Part shown: piece after piece, positions 25,633 to 33,515 of the stretch | How the letters are laid out: each line of letters starts with the position of its first letter | Position numbering within the stretch: the first letter of the stretch is position 1 | Assembly (NCBI GenBank): GCA_905234125.1 | Contig: CAJOGQ010000012.1 | Span: 12,366 to 49,715 of the forward strand | Length of the DNA: 37,350 bases | Source: an uncultured Bacteroidaceae bacterium | GTDB lineage: Bacteria > Bacteroidota > Bacteroidia > Bacteroidales > Bacteroidaceae | Reading direction: 5' to 3' | Program-made: the position numbers and the translations under genes | The notes under the pieces: generated by a model | Seen by the model: only the letters and a program-made list of their open reading frames with translations | What the model was told of the DNA's origin: nothing | Database searches by the model: none

Positions 25633-26886
25633 GTGAACTATAATCATCCAAAGAGACAGAAGACCGCAGGACTAATCCGTTATTCCTGCGGGATTCTGTT
25701 TATGCTTTTCTCCTTCAGCTATCTGTTCTTCCTGCAAGGCGATGTCCTGGCAGAGGCGCAGTTCGTCTTCTCCAAAGGTGTCACGACTTACAACCTCTTT
25801 GTGGGTGCCATCACCATCACGCTGATTCTGCAAGTGGTGCAGTGGGTGGTGGCGATGCTGTCGCGTTTGCCCTCAGTGTGCCATGCGTTGTCCTACATCC
25901 CGTCCGTCATGCTGCTCGCCTTTTTGGCCAACATCGACGAAGAGACGATAGCCGAATTCTCCTTTGGCGCATGGGTATGGATTACGCCTGTTGTGCTGGT
26001 GGCATACGTTCTTCTTGCCATCGCGGTTCACTCCCTGAAGGAGAATTTTACGGATGATGACGACCTCAAATCGCAGATTTATCCCAATTTCATCATCCTC
26101 TTCCTGCTCATTCTGGTGCTGGGATTTGTTCCCCAGTCGTCCGATGTCTATCACTACGAAGTCAAGGTTGAGCGTCTGATTCTTGATGGCGACTACGAAG
26201 AGGCCAGTAGAGTGGGGGAGCGCTCGCTTGCTTCCAGTGCCCGACTCACCCAGTTGCGCATGTATGCCCTGTCTCAGCAGGGGCTTCTGGCAGAGCGAAT
26301 CTTCGAATACCCGCAGTATGATGGTGCTCGTGGACTTCTTGACGTTTCCGACACTCTTCCCATCTATCGCTTCAGTTCGCAGAACATCTGCCGGCATCTG
26401 GGAGCGCTTCCTGGCAAGAGCGTGAAATCCTCCGACCGCTTCTATCACTTGCTGTTGAATGGCGTTCAGAAGGAAGACACCGTCGTGGTTCTGGCCAACG
26501 AGCACACCGTGGATTACTATCTGTGCAGTCTTCTTTTGGAGAAGAAACTCAAGGAGTGGCAACGTGAACTTCCCCGCTATTACAACCTCTCCGACAGCAT
26601 CCCCAATGCCTACGATGCCCTTCCCAAGTCCTATCGCGAAGCCCTTCTCCTGATAGGCCAGCCAGAAGAGGCTCTGAATGGAAAAATCGTGATGGGCGCA
26701 GACACGCTGGCTCAGCTGAAAGATGCCGAAATGATAGCTCAATTCCGTGATTACCAGGCCATGAAAGCCGAATTGAAAGACCCATCAGAGCGCATCAACA
26801 GAACCCATCGCGAATTTGGCAAGACCTATTGGTGGTACTACGATTTCAGCCATCTGGCCACAGGAGAAATAGAGAAAAAGTTATAA
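25633..26886 (+). CDS. Membrane protein, DUF6057-like
   Basis: A 417-residue protein with a GTG start 2 bases after the glgB stop, implying coupling. The N-terminal half has about five hydrophobic helices (near residues 15-35, 45-70, 80-97, 108-130 and 150-170). The C-terminal half (about 180-417) is soluble and helical, TPR-like: GDYEEASRVGERSL, RLTQLRMYALSQQGLLAERIFEYP and a terminal INRTHREFGKTYWWYYDFSHL. I associate this layout with DUF6057, a Bacteroidales family of unknown function, but only by recollection. A heptamer array starts at its stop codon. Confidence 0.75.
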   Translation: MNYNHPKRQKTAGLIRYSCGILFMLFSFSYLFFLQGDVLAEAQFVFSKGVTTYNLFVGAITITLILQVVQWVVAMLSRLPSVCHALSYIPSVMLLAFLANIDEETIAEFSFGAWVWITPVVLVAYVLLAIAVHSLKENFTDDDDLKSQIYPNFIILFLLILVLGFVPQSSDVYHYEVKVERLILDGDYEEASRVGERSLASSARLTQLRMYALSQQGLLAERIFEYPQYDGARGLLDVSDTLPIYRFSSQNICRHLGALPGKSVKSSDRFYHLLLNGVQKEDTVVVLANEHTVDYYLCSLLLEKKLKEWQRELPRYYNLSDSIPNAYDALPKSYREALLLIGQPEEALNGKIVMGADTLAQLKDAEMIAQFRDYQAMKAELKDPSERINRTHREFGKTYWWYYDFSHLATGEIEKKL

Positions 26887-26931
26887 CATCTCACATTTGA
26901 CATTTAACATTTAACATCTCGTTGACATCTC
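26886..26931 (+). repeat. Heptamer tandem repeat, unit ACATTTA/ACATCTC
   Basis: Five exact-phase 7-mers (ACATCTC, ACATTTG, ACATTTA, ACATTTA, ACATCTC) run from 26886 to 26920. A further ACATCTC at 26925-26931 follows a 4-base GTTG insertion. The array begins at the last base of the upstream stop codon. Confidence 0.7.
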
Positions 26932-26966
26932 GTTTACGCACCACCGCCGACAACTTGCAAGCGGAA

Positions 26967-27337
26967 ATGGATAGACTTATGCGTAGAATCATTCACATCT
27001 TATACTTATTGTTCCTTCCATTTGTTGTGGGAGGGTTCTCCATGATGGCGTGGGGACAGACGCTCAAAGTCCGCACAAAGCTGATAGACGAGGACACGGC
27101 GAGAGGCACGGTTTTACGGAAGTGACGGACATGCACTATGAGTTCTCAACTGAGGGAATCAACGTGAAGTCCATCCTTGTCAACCTTGATGAAGGCCTCT
27201 TCCCCCAGCATGAGCGTGTGGCCATCCACAACAACATCCTCGATGACATCAGAAAGGTGAAGCCCATTCATCGGTCTTTGCAAATCAACAACATCATCAA
27301 GCGAACGGCGAAGGAGGATTACATCATCAACCGATGA
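26967..27337 (+). pseudogene. Decayed exported protein gene (frameshift/internal deletion)
   Basis: One frame opens at 26967 or 26979 with a signal peptide (MRRIIHILYLLFLPFVVGG...AWGQ) and then TLKVRTKLIDEDTARG, like the start of a carboxypeptidase-regulatory-like (CarboxypepD_reg) domain, before stopping at 27123-27125. Another frame continues from about 27080 with VTDMHYEFSTEGINVKS and ends in LQINNIIKRTAKEDYIINR, which looks like the C-terminus of a longer protein. The two pieces need a frame change and the middle is far too short, so this is best read as a remnant of a larger gene with an internal deletion. Confidence 0.6.
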
Positions 27338-27377
27338 ATGGATAGACACCCGCTTCCGCAAAACGACAATCGAAACG

Positions 27378-27418
27378 GCAAGGAGCAAGAAGTAAGGAGC
27401 GAGGGCAAGGAGCAAGGG
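27378..27418 (+). repeat. Heptamer tandem repeat, unit GCAAGGA
   Basis: GCAAGGA, GCAAGAA, GTAAGGA, GCGAGG (one base short), GCAAGGA, GCAAGGG run in tandem just before the terminator at 27421. Confidence 0.65.
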
Positions 27419-27420
27419 TG

Positions 27421-27467
27421 TAAAGGGGAGGTCGCACGGAATGTGTGGCCTCCCCTTTATATTTTTG
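27421..27467 (+). terminator. Intrinsic terminator
   Basis: TAAAGGGGAGG and CCTCCCCTTTA form a perfect 11-bp stem around a 17-base loop, followed by TATTTTTG. It would end transcription from glgB, the DUF6057-like gene and the pseudogene. Confidence 0.82.
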
Positions 27468-27496
27468 AAACAAAAATCGGAAAAATCGGTTTAATC

Positions 27497-27545
27497 GTTC
27501 CGAAGGAACTTGTTCTTATAAAAACATACCCCTTCGGGGTGTTTG
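27497..27545. repeat. Two small hairpins with complementary loops
   Basis: GTTCC-GAA-GGAAC (27497-27509) and ACCCC-TTC-GGGGT (27528-27540) lie about 20 bases apart. Their centres, CCGAAGG and CCTTCGG, are complementary to each other, so the two could also pair. They lie after a terminator and before the promoter at 27582. Nothing else is seen in 27468-27580. Confidence 0.45.
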
Positions 27546-27581
27546 AGCTGATTTGACTGATTAAATATTTTTCCTTTTTTA

Positions 27582-27613
27582 TTTTGTATTGTCCTCACTT
27601 AATCGTACCTTTG
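27582..27613 (+). promoter_or_regulatory. Canonical promoter directly before the MORN-GH25 gene
   Basis: TTTTG (27582-27586), 19 bases, then TACCTTTG (27606-27613). The ATG at 27618 begins only 4 bases after the -7 element, at or next to the expected transcription start, so the mRNA may be leaderless. Confidence 0.78.
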
Positions 27614-27617
27614 CACC

Positions 27618-29468
27618 ATGATAACAGCTCAACGTAAGAAATTATTGATGATATTCTTTGCGGTGTTGGCATGTGGGGTGCTGATACTGTGGATTCTTTA
27701 TATCAACCGTTCGTGGACACAGGAGGAGTTGGCAAGGACGAAACTCGTGGTGCGTCAGCGGGTGGGATTCGCCCTGATGGCTGATGGGAAGGAGGTGGCT
27801 TTCTTCTCGCGATTCTCGGAGGCGGACTCTGCGTTTGTGGGGCTGACAACGTGTCGCGATTCGGCATTGGTCAGTTCGGATGGGGTCGGTGTGTGGGTGA
27901 ACAACTCGTCGATGTTTCCGTCGGCCTTCGGAAAGGTGATGGTGCCTGACGTGGAGGTGGAGAGGGAAGCGCAACGGGACTTCATCAATCAGAATCTCCT
28001 TCCCCTCATTGGAAAGAACCGCCAGCTCATGCAGATGACTCAGGAGCGCGAAGGGATGATGGCTGACGAGGTGGATTACTACCTGGTGCGTCACAGCATT
28101 GCTGACAATGAGTATATCGGCGTGGCCAACTATTCGTATGCGCTGGCGTCGCATCGGCCACATCTGGACAAGATGATGAATCTGCTTGACTCCCTCGCCC
28201 AGCATGCTAAGCGGATGGAGGTGCGTGTGGTGCGTGAGTACTTCAAGGACACCATCCGTCTTCACCCTGCCACGAACTTCATCACTCGTCCAACGCTGAT
28301 GCACATGGAGTCGGACAGTGCTGATGTGCGTTTCGTCGTTCTGCAAAGTGATTCCCTCGCCGACATGCCCGACACCTGTCTGGCGTTGAGCACGCCTCTC
28401 TTTCTCGATGCCGATTTCTCTGACATCATCCCTGAGTGGCACGTTTTGTTCTATCCTCATCTTCATCCTAATCCTCTGATTGAGGGAACGGCTCTCATCT
28501 CTCTCAAATTCAATCAGAAAGAAATAACTGATTCACTCTTTCATGGAACGTCCATCGACACGCTCTCCAATGTCTATACAGGGCAGATGGATGAGCGAGG
28601 ACGTGCCCAGGGATATGGCGTGATGCGCTATGGAAATGGTGATTATTATGAAGGTGAATGGTTGGATGGGGGGCGTCACGGACATGGATTTCTGGTCGGA
28701 TTGGGACATGTGGTCAAGGCTGGCGAATGGGATGCGGACAAGTACTTGGGCGAGAAGATGACCTATACCGACAACCGTGTGTATGGCATCGACATCAGCC
28801 GTTATCAGCATGAGATTGGACGGCGGGTGCATGGCATCAATTGGAACGCTATGCGCATCACGCACTTGGGAAAGAAGAATAGTCCGCTGGTGGATGGCAC
28901 CATCAATTTCCCTGTCAGCTTTGTCTATATCAAGTCTACCCAAGGGGTGACCATCAAGTCGGCCTACTATCAGCAGGATGCTCAGTCGGCACGTGCGCAT
29001 GGCATCATCTGTGGCGCTTACCACTTCTTCTCGTTTGCGGCTTCAGGTCGGGAGCAGGCGCAGTACTTCCTCGAAAACACGCAAATTCTCGCTGGCGACA
29101 TGCCTCCTGTGCTCGATGTGGAGCCTACGGATGCGCAGATAGAGGAGGCTGGGGGAGAGGAACGTCTCTTTGTCGACATGCGCGACTGGCTCCAGACTGT
29201 GGAGCGTGCCATTGGCAAGAAGCCCATCCTCTATGTGAGCCAGAACTTCATCAAGTATCACCTTGTCCATGCGCCCGACCTCTGCAGGGATTATCAGGTG
29301 TGGATAGCCCGTTACAATGTTTATCGTCCTGATGTCCGTCTGCTTTTCTGGCAACTCTGCTATGATGGTCGTGTGGCTGGCATCCAAGGAGGGGTTGACA
29401 TCAACATCTTCAATGGCTATCGTGAGCAATTTGAGGAGTTCGTGGCACAACAATCAATGAAAAACTAA
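27618..29468 (+). CDS. Membrane-anchored MORN-GH25 muramidase
   Basis: A 616-residue protein with an unusual layout. Residues about 8-30 form a signal anchor. Residues about 40-310 are an extracytoplasmic region I cannot assign. Two or so MORN units follow at about 317-365 (YTGQMDERGRAQGYGVMRYGNGDYYEGEW). From about 387 to 605 there is a GH25 lysozyme domain: VYGIDISRYQ, FVYIKSTQG, GAYHFFSF, PPVLDVEPTD with the catalytic Asp/Glu pair, and GGVDINIFNG. It probably cuts peptidoglycan. An alternative ATG at 27648 would give a 28-base leader but loses the basic residues before the membrane segment. Confidence 0.88.
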   Translation: MITAQRKKLLMIFFAVLACGVLILWILYINRSWTQEELARTKLVVRQRVGFALMADGKEVAFFSRFSEADSAFVGLTTCRDSALVSSDGVGVWVNNSSMFPSAFGKVMVPDVEVEREAQRDFINQNLLPLIGKNRQLMQMTQEREGMMADEVDYYLVRHSIADNEYIGVANYSYALASHRPHLDKMMNLLDSLAQHAKRMEVRVVREYFKDTIRLHPATNFITRPTLMHMESDSADVRFVVLQSDSLADMPDTCLALSTPLFLDADFSDIIPEWHVLFYPHLHPNPLIEGTALISLKFNQKEITDSLFHGTSIDTLSNVYTGQMDERGRAQGYGVMRYGNGDYYEGEWLDGGRHGHGFLVGLGHVVKAGEWDADKYLGEKMTYTDNRVYGIDISRYQHEIGRRVHGINWNAMRITHLGKKNSPLVDGTINFPVSFVYIKSTQGVTIKSAYYQQDAQSARAHGIICGAYHFFSFAASGREQAQYFLENTQILAGDMPPVLDVEPTDAQIEEAGGEERLFVDMRDWLQTVERAIGKKPILYVSQNFIKYHLVHAPDLCRDYQVWIARYNVYRPDVRLLFWQLCYDGRVAGIQGGVDINIFNGYREQFEEFVAQQSMKN

Positions 29469-29480
29469 AAAAACTCCATA

Positions 29481-29501
29481 CACTCAACTCTCAACTCTGA
29501 A
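29481..29501 (+). repeat. Heptamer tandem repeat, unit CTCTCAA
   Basis: CACTCAA, CTCTCAA, CTCTGAA: three 7-mers in exact phase just upstream of the slyD -7 element at 29510. Confidence 0.55.
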
Positions 29502-29509
29502 CTTTTTCG

Positions 29510-29517
29510 TATCTTTG
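29510..29517 (+). promoter_or_regulatory. -7 element for slyD-aroC
   Basis: TATCTTTG fits TAnnTTTG and lies 39 bases before the slyD ATG at 29557. Confidence 0.6.
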
Positions 29518-29556
29518 CAAATTGAAAATCGATTATTCACATTATATATCTTTATT

Positions 29557-30132
29557 ATGGAAGTAGATAACAAGTACATCACGCTTGCGTATAAGCTCTT
29601 CACCATCGAGGATGGCGAGGAGGATGAGGAACCTGTGGAGGTGACCAATCGCCGTCATCCGTTCCAGTTCATCAGCGGTCTTAATCTGGTGCTCGAGAAG
29701 TTCGAGGAGAATGTGCGTGACCTGGTGCGTGGCGATGAGTTTGATTTCATCATCCCCTGTGCTGATGCTTACGGGGATTTCAACGATGAGCTGATGTTCG
29801 ATGTGCCACAGACGGTGTTCATGATGGACGGAAAGATAGATCTCAACTATATCCATGAGGGTGCTATCGTGCCGATGATGGCTGAGGATGGCAGCCGCTT
29901 CAATGCCACCATCATCGAAATCAAGAAGGATACTGTGACGATTGACCTGAACCATCCGCGTGCTGGTCAGGATCTTCACTTCAAGGGTCATGTGATTGAG
30001 AACCGTCCTGCCACCAACGATGAGATTTCGGAGGCGCTCAATGCTTCGAGCAACTGTGCCGATTGCGACGGTGTTTGTGGCAGTGAAGGCTGTGGCGGTT
30101 GCAATGGTGGTGGCTGTGGAGGATGTCACTGA
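29557..30132 (+). CDS. slyD: SlyD-like FKBP peptidyl-prolyl isomerase
   Basis: A cytoplasmic FKBP-type prolyl isomerase and metallochaperone-like protein of 191 residues. The start at 29557 gives [15 protein letters not shown]; an earlier in-frame ATG at 29515 overlaps the promoter. The FKBP core is interrupted by the insert-in-flap domain typical of SlyD (about 65-125: [18 protein letters not shown]...IHEGAIVPM), followed by [17 protein letters not shown]. The C-terminal 25 residues are rich in Cys, Gly and a final His ([16 protein letters not shown]), a metal-binding tail. Its stop overlaps the aroC start as TGATG. Confidence 0.92.
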   Translation: MEVDNKYITLAYKLFTIEDGEEDEEPVEVTNRRHPFQFISGLNLVLEKFEENVRDLVRGDEFDFIIPCADAYGDFNDELMFDVPQTVFMMDGKIDLNYIHEGAIVPMMAEDGSRFNATIIEIKKDTVTIDLNHPRAGQDLHFKGHVIENRPATNDEISEALNASSNCADCDGVCGSEGCGGCNGGGCGGCH

Positions 30133-31208
30133 TGAGAAATACCTTTGGACATATTTTCACGCTGACCACCTTTGGCGAAAGTCATGGGGCTGGCATCGGA
30201 GGTGTGGTGGATGGGATGCCTGCGGGCATTGCCATCGACATGGATTTCATTCAGGCCGAGCTTGACCGTCGCCGTCCAGGACAGAGTCGTATCACGACGG
30301 GGCGTCAGGAGGACGATGTGGTGGAACTGCTGTCGGGCGTGTTCGAGGGCAAGACGACGGGCTGTCCCATCGGCTTCTTAGTGAGAAACACCAACCAACA
30401 TTCGAGCGACTATGAGAATGTACGCGAGGTGTTCCGTCCGTCGCATGCTGATTTCACTTATACGGAGAAGTATGGATTCCGTGACTATCGTGGTGGAGGA
30501 CGTTCTTCGGCACGCGAGACCATCTCCCGATGTGTGGGTGGTGCTTTGGCCAAATTGGCGCTCCGCGAGCTGGGCATCAAGGTGACGGCCTACACGTCGC
30601 AGGTGGGTGACATTGCCATTGACCGTGACTATTGGAAGTATGACTTCTCGCAGATTGAGAAGAATGCCGTGCGTTGTCCTGATGCCGAAGTGGCCAAGCA
30701 GATGGAGCAACTCATCCTCGATGTGAAGGCTGATGGCGACACGATTGGCGGCATCATCACGGGGGTCATCGAAGGCTGTCCCGTCGGATTGGGCGAGCCG
30801 GCTTTCTCCAAACTCCATGCCGACCTTGGTTCTGCCATGCTGAGCATCAATGCCGTGAAGGGCTTCGAGTATGGCGAGGGCTTCAGCGGAGTGGGGCAGA
30901 GGGGTTCGGAGCAGAACGACCTCTTCTTCAATGATGGTGGACATATCAACACTCGTTCGAATCATTCGGGGGGCATTCAAGGAGGCATCAGCAATGGGCA
31001 GGACATTTATTTCCGTGTGCTCTTCAAGCCTGTCGCCACTCAGTTGCGTCGCCAGCCGACGGTGAATCAGCAAGGTGAGGATGTGATGCTCGAAGTGAAA
31101 GGGCGTCATGATCCTTGTGTGTTGCCGCGTGCTGTACCAGTGGTGGAGGCGATGGCGGCCATGACTATTCTCGACCACTATCTGCTGAACAAGACCGTCC
31201 ATCTCTAA
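30132..31208 (+). CDS. aroC: Chorismate synthase
   Basis: Converts EPSP to chorismate with reduced FMN, the last common step of aromatic biosynthesis. The 358-residue protein starts [19 protein letters not shown]. The chosen ATG at 30132 shares its A with the slyD stop (TGATG), so coupling is likely; a longer in-frame start at 30099 lies inside slyD. Signatures: GESHG near residue 15, [29 protein letters not shown] near residue 105, and the C-terminal [17 protein letters not shown]. Confidence 0.96.
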   Translation: MRNTFGHIFTLTTFGESHGAGIGGVVDGMPAGIAIDMDFIQAELDRRRPGQSRITTGRQEDDVVELLSGVFEGKTTGCPIGFLVRNTNQHSSDYENVREVFRPSHADFTYTEKYGFRDYRGGGRSSARETISRCVGGALAKLALRELGIKVTAYTSQVGDIAIDRDYWKYDFSQIEKNAVRCPDAEVAKQMEQLILDVKADGDTIGGIITGVIEGCPVGLGEPAFSKLHADLGSAMLSINAVKGFEYGEGFSGVGQRGSEQNDLFFNDGGHINTRSNHSGGIQGGISNGQDIYFRVLFKPVATQLRRQPTVNQQGEDVMLEVKGRHDPCVLPRAVPVVEAMAAMTILDHYLLNKTVHL

Positions 31209-31255
31209 ACTAAAATCTCTCTCCTCTTTCGGGGGAGGCTACTAAACTCTAAACA
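31209..31255. repeat. Weak REP-like palindrome between aroC and ssb
   Basis: CTCCTCTTTCGGGGGAG contains a CTCC/GGAG-type inverted repeat similar in style to the element in ileS. ACTAAAC-TCTAAAC, two 7-mers, follow it. This fills most of the 67-base gap. Confidence 0.35.
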
Positions 31256-31275
31256 ATACTTAATAACCAAGAACG

Positions 31276-31692
31276 ATGAATAAAGTAATGCTGATTGGCA
31301 ATGTGGGTCAGGATCCACAGGTGAAATATCTCGAACAAAATGTATGTGTGGCGCAGGTTCGTCTCGCCACTACTGAGCGTGGCTATACTCTGCAGAACGG
31401 GACGCAGGTGCCAGATCGAACAGAGTGGCACAACTGCATCTTCTGGCGCAAGCAGGCCGAAGTGGTGGAAAAGTACGTGCGCAAGGGCGACAAACTCTAT
31501 GTGGAAGGAAAGATTCAGACTCGTGACTGGACGGATCGTCAGGGCATATCCCGCAAGTCCATCGATATTGTGGTGGACAACATGGAACTGCTTTCTCCCA
31601 AGTCCACGGCTCCGACGTCTGCTCAGCCGGCTCAGCCAGAGACACCTCCCGCAGTCACTCCAGCAGAGAACGATGGCAATTATCCGTTCTGA
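31276..31692 (+). CDS. ssb: Single-stranded DNA-binding protein
   Basis: A 138-residue OB-fold protein that coats single-stranded DNA. It starts MNKVMLIGNVGQDPQVKYLE, with the following VAQVRLATTE and WHNCIFWRKQAEVVEKYVRKGDKLYVEGKIQTR typical of bacterial SSB. A Pro/Ala/Thr-rich linker (about 110-130) leads to the tip NDGNYPF. The final PF that recruits partner proteins is kept, but the tip has fewer acidic residues than the usual DDDIPF. A heptamer array follows up to kdsA. Confidence 0.95.
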   Translation: MNKVMLIGNVGQDPQVKYLEQNVCVAQVRLATTERGYTLQNGTQVPDRTEWHNCIFWRKQAEVVEKYVRKGDKLYVEGKIQTRDWTDRQGISRKSIDIVVDNMELLSPKSTAPTSAQPAQPETPPAVTPAENDGNYPF

Positions 31693-31697
31693 CCTTA

Positions 31698-31753
31698 ACT
31701 ATCAACTGCCAACTATTAACTATCAACTGTCAATTATCAATTGTCAACTAACA
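31698..31753 (+). repeat. Heptamer tandem repeat, unit ACTATCA (8 units)
   Basis: Eight consecutive 7-mers in exact phase: ACTATCA, ACTGCCA, ACTATTA, ACTATCA, ACTGTCA, ATTATCA, ATTGTCA, ACTAACA. The array starts 6 bases after the ssb stop and its last base is the A of the kdsA ATG, so it makes up almost the entire gap. The ACTATCA-ACTGTCA pair recurs before kdsD. Confidence 0.8.
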
Positions 31754-32508
31754 TGAAACCCACCATCATTGCAGGGCCGTGCGTGATTGAGTCGATGGAG
31801 TGTCTTGAAGCTGTGGCCGATGAACTGGTTCGCCTCAATGAGAAGTACGACCTTGACATCATCTTCAAGTCTTCCTTCGACAAGGCCAACCGCACGAGCA
31901 TCCATTCTTATCGTGGTCCCGGACTGGAGAAGGGCATGCAGATGCTTTCCGATATAAAAGAAAAGTATGGTCTGCGTATCCTCACCGACATCCATGAGAG
32001 TTATCAGGCGCAACCAGCCGGAGAAGTGGCCGACGTTCTTCAGATTCCCGCTTTCCTTTGCCGTCAGACCGACCTCCTGGTCTCTGCAGCCCGGACGGGT
32101 CGCATCGTCAACATCAAGAAGGCTCAGTTTCTGTCTGGTCTCGACATGGAGTTTCCCGTGCAGAAGGTTCGCGAGAGCGGCAACGACAACGTCTGGCTGA
32201 CAGAGCGTGGCAACATCTATGGCTACAACAATCTGGCTGTCGATTTCCGCAACATTGCTGACATGCACCACTTCACCGACACGGTCATCATGGACTGCAC
32301 GCACTCCGTACAGCGTCCAGGTGCAGCGGGTGGCAAGACGGGCGGAAACCGTGAGTTCGTTCCGGCTATGGCGTTGGCGGCCAAGGCTTTCGGCGCCAAC
32401 GGATACTTCTTCGAGGTTCATCCCGATCCGGACAACGCGCTCTCCGATGGTCCCAACATGCTCTATCTGAACGACCTCGACAGGGTTCTCTCCACGCTTG
32501 TAGAGTAG
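31753..32508 (+). CDS. kdsA: 3-deoxy-D-manno-octulosonate 8-phosphate synthase
   Basis: Condenses PEP with arabinose-5-phosphate to Kdo-8-phosphate for the LPS inner core. The 251-residue TIM-barrel protein starts MKPTIIAGPCVIES, has FKSSFDKANRTSIHSYRGPG near residue 40, the RQTDLL block near 100 and the C-terminal DCTHSVQRPGA and FFEVHPDPDNALSDGPNM. An in-frame TTG at 31741 is not needed. It is followed by kdsD, which supplies the arabinose-5-phosphate. Confidence 0.96.
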   Translation: MKPTIIAGPCVIESMECLEAVADELVRLNEKYDLDIIFKSSFDKANRTSIHSYRGPGLEKGMQMLSDIKEKYGLRILTDIHESYQAQPAGEVADVLQIPAFLCRQTDLLVSAARTGRIVNIKKAQFLSGLDMEFPVQKVRESGNDNVWLTERGNIYGYNNLAVDFRNIADMHHFTDTVIMDCTHSVQRPGAAGGKTGGNREFVPAMALAAKAFGANGYFFEVHPDPDNALSDGPNMLYLNDLDRVLSTLVE

Positions 32509-32533
32509 CAAACCTACTGATGCTGTGTAAGTA

Positions 32534-32568
32534 ACTGTCAATTCTCAACTATCAACTGTCAACTATGA
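32534..32568 (+). repeat. Heptamer tandem repeat, unit ACTRTCA (5 units)
   Basis: ACTGTCA, ATTCTCA, ACTATCA, ACTGTCA, ACTATGA in exact phase. The kdsD start codon lies within the last unit, at 32565. Confidence 0.75.
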
Positions 32569-33512
32569 TGAAATCCAAGATATATGCAGAGCGATGCTTG
32601 CGCGACGAGGCGCAGGCTCTGATTGACCTCATTCCCCAGTTGGACACGAACTTCGAGCAGGTGGTTGACCTCATCCACCGATGCACGGGGCATGTGGTCG
32701 TGACGGGAGTGGGCAAGTCGGGTCATGTTGGCGCCAAGATTGCGGCCACGTTGGCATCGACGGGCACGCCGGCCATCTATCTGAATGCTCTAGATGCCCT
32801 GCACGGCGACCTCGGCATGATTATGCAGGGCGACATCCTTCTCATGATCAGCAATTCGGGCAACACCGACGAGCTTTTGCGCATCATCGCCTCGCTCGAA
32901 GACCGTCACATCCCTATCGTCTCCATGACCGGCGAGTCCGATTCCCTCTTGGCTCAGCACTCCGACTACCATATCCTCTGCCGGGTGGAGCGTGAGGCCT
33001 GTCCGCTCAATCTTGCTCCCACGTCCAGCACCACTTGTGCCATGGCCATGGGCGACGCGCTGGCTTGTGCCCTGATGGAGGTGAGGAAGTTCCGCGCCAA
33101 GGATTTCGCCCTCTTCCATCCTGGTGGGACACTGGGTCGGAAATTGCTCGTCAGGGTGAAGGACGTGATGTACACGGAGAACTTCCCCATTGTTCCACCC
33201 ACCATGCTCCTGTCCGACGCGCTCATGATCATCAGCGGAGGCAAGCTCGGTCTGGGTGTCGTGATGGAAGGTGAGAAGATTCTTGGCATCATCACCGACG
33301 GTGACATCCGTCGAGCCGTCGAAGGAGCCCGTGAGAATTTCATCAACATTCCCGTGAGTGATGTGATGACCACGACCCCGAAGACCATTTCGCCCGAAGC
33401 CAAGCTGACGACCATCCAGCAGATGTTCCGCAACCATAAGATTCACTCTCTGCTCGTCACCGACCACGGACGTCTCGTCGGCATTGTCGACTATTTCGCC
33501 ATCATGAATTAA
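32565..33512 (+). CDS. kdsD: Arabinose-5-phosphate isomerase
   Basis: Interconverts ribulose-5-phosphate and arabinose-5-phosphate, the first step towards Kdo. The 315-residue protein has an N-terminal SIS domain (about 35-180) with GVGKSGHVGAKIAATLASTGTPA (K51), REACPLNLAPTSST and DFALFHPGGTLG, where the Glu and His fit the known catalytic residues. Two CBS domains follow (about 195-315; LGIITDGDIRRAVE and VTDHGRLVGIVDYFAIM). Two ATGs in a row (32565, 32568) are possible starts. The stop is 3 bases before the 22-bp palindrome array. Confidence 0.95.
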   Translation: MMKSKIYAERCLRDEAQALIDLIPQLDTNFEQVVDLIHRCTGHVVVTGVGKSGHVGAKIAATLASTGTPAIYLNALDALHGDLGMIMQGDILLMISNSGNTDELLRIIASLEDRHIPIVSMTGESDSLLAQHSDYHILCRVEREACPLNLAPTSSTTCAMAMGDALACALMEVRKFRAKDFALFHPGGTLGRKLLVRVKDVMYTENFPIVPPTMLLSDALMIISGGKLGLGVVMEGEKILGIITDGDIRRAVEGARENFINIPVSDVMTTTPKTISPEAKLTTIQQMFRNHKIHSLLVTDHGRLVGIVDYFAIMN

Positions 33513-33515
33513 CCT

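Noticed and set aside
28846-28862. ATGCGCATCA in the MORN-GH25 gene as another copy of the palindrome array core
   Set aside because: A single core in coding sequence without 22-bp neighbours is expected by chance.
31209-31275. Intrinsic terminator between aroC and ssb
   Set aside because: The CTCC/GGAG repeat is short and lacks a following T-run, so it was kept only as a weak repeat.
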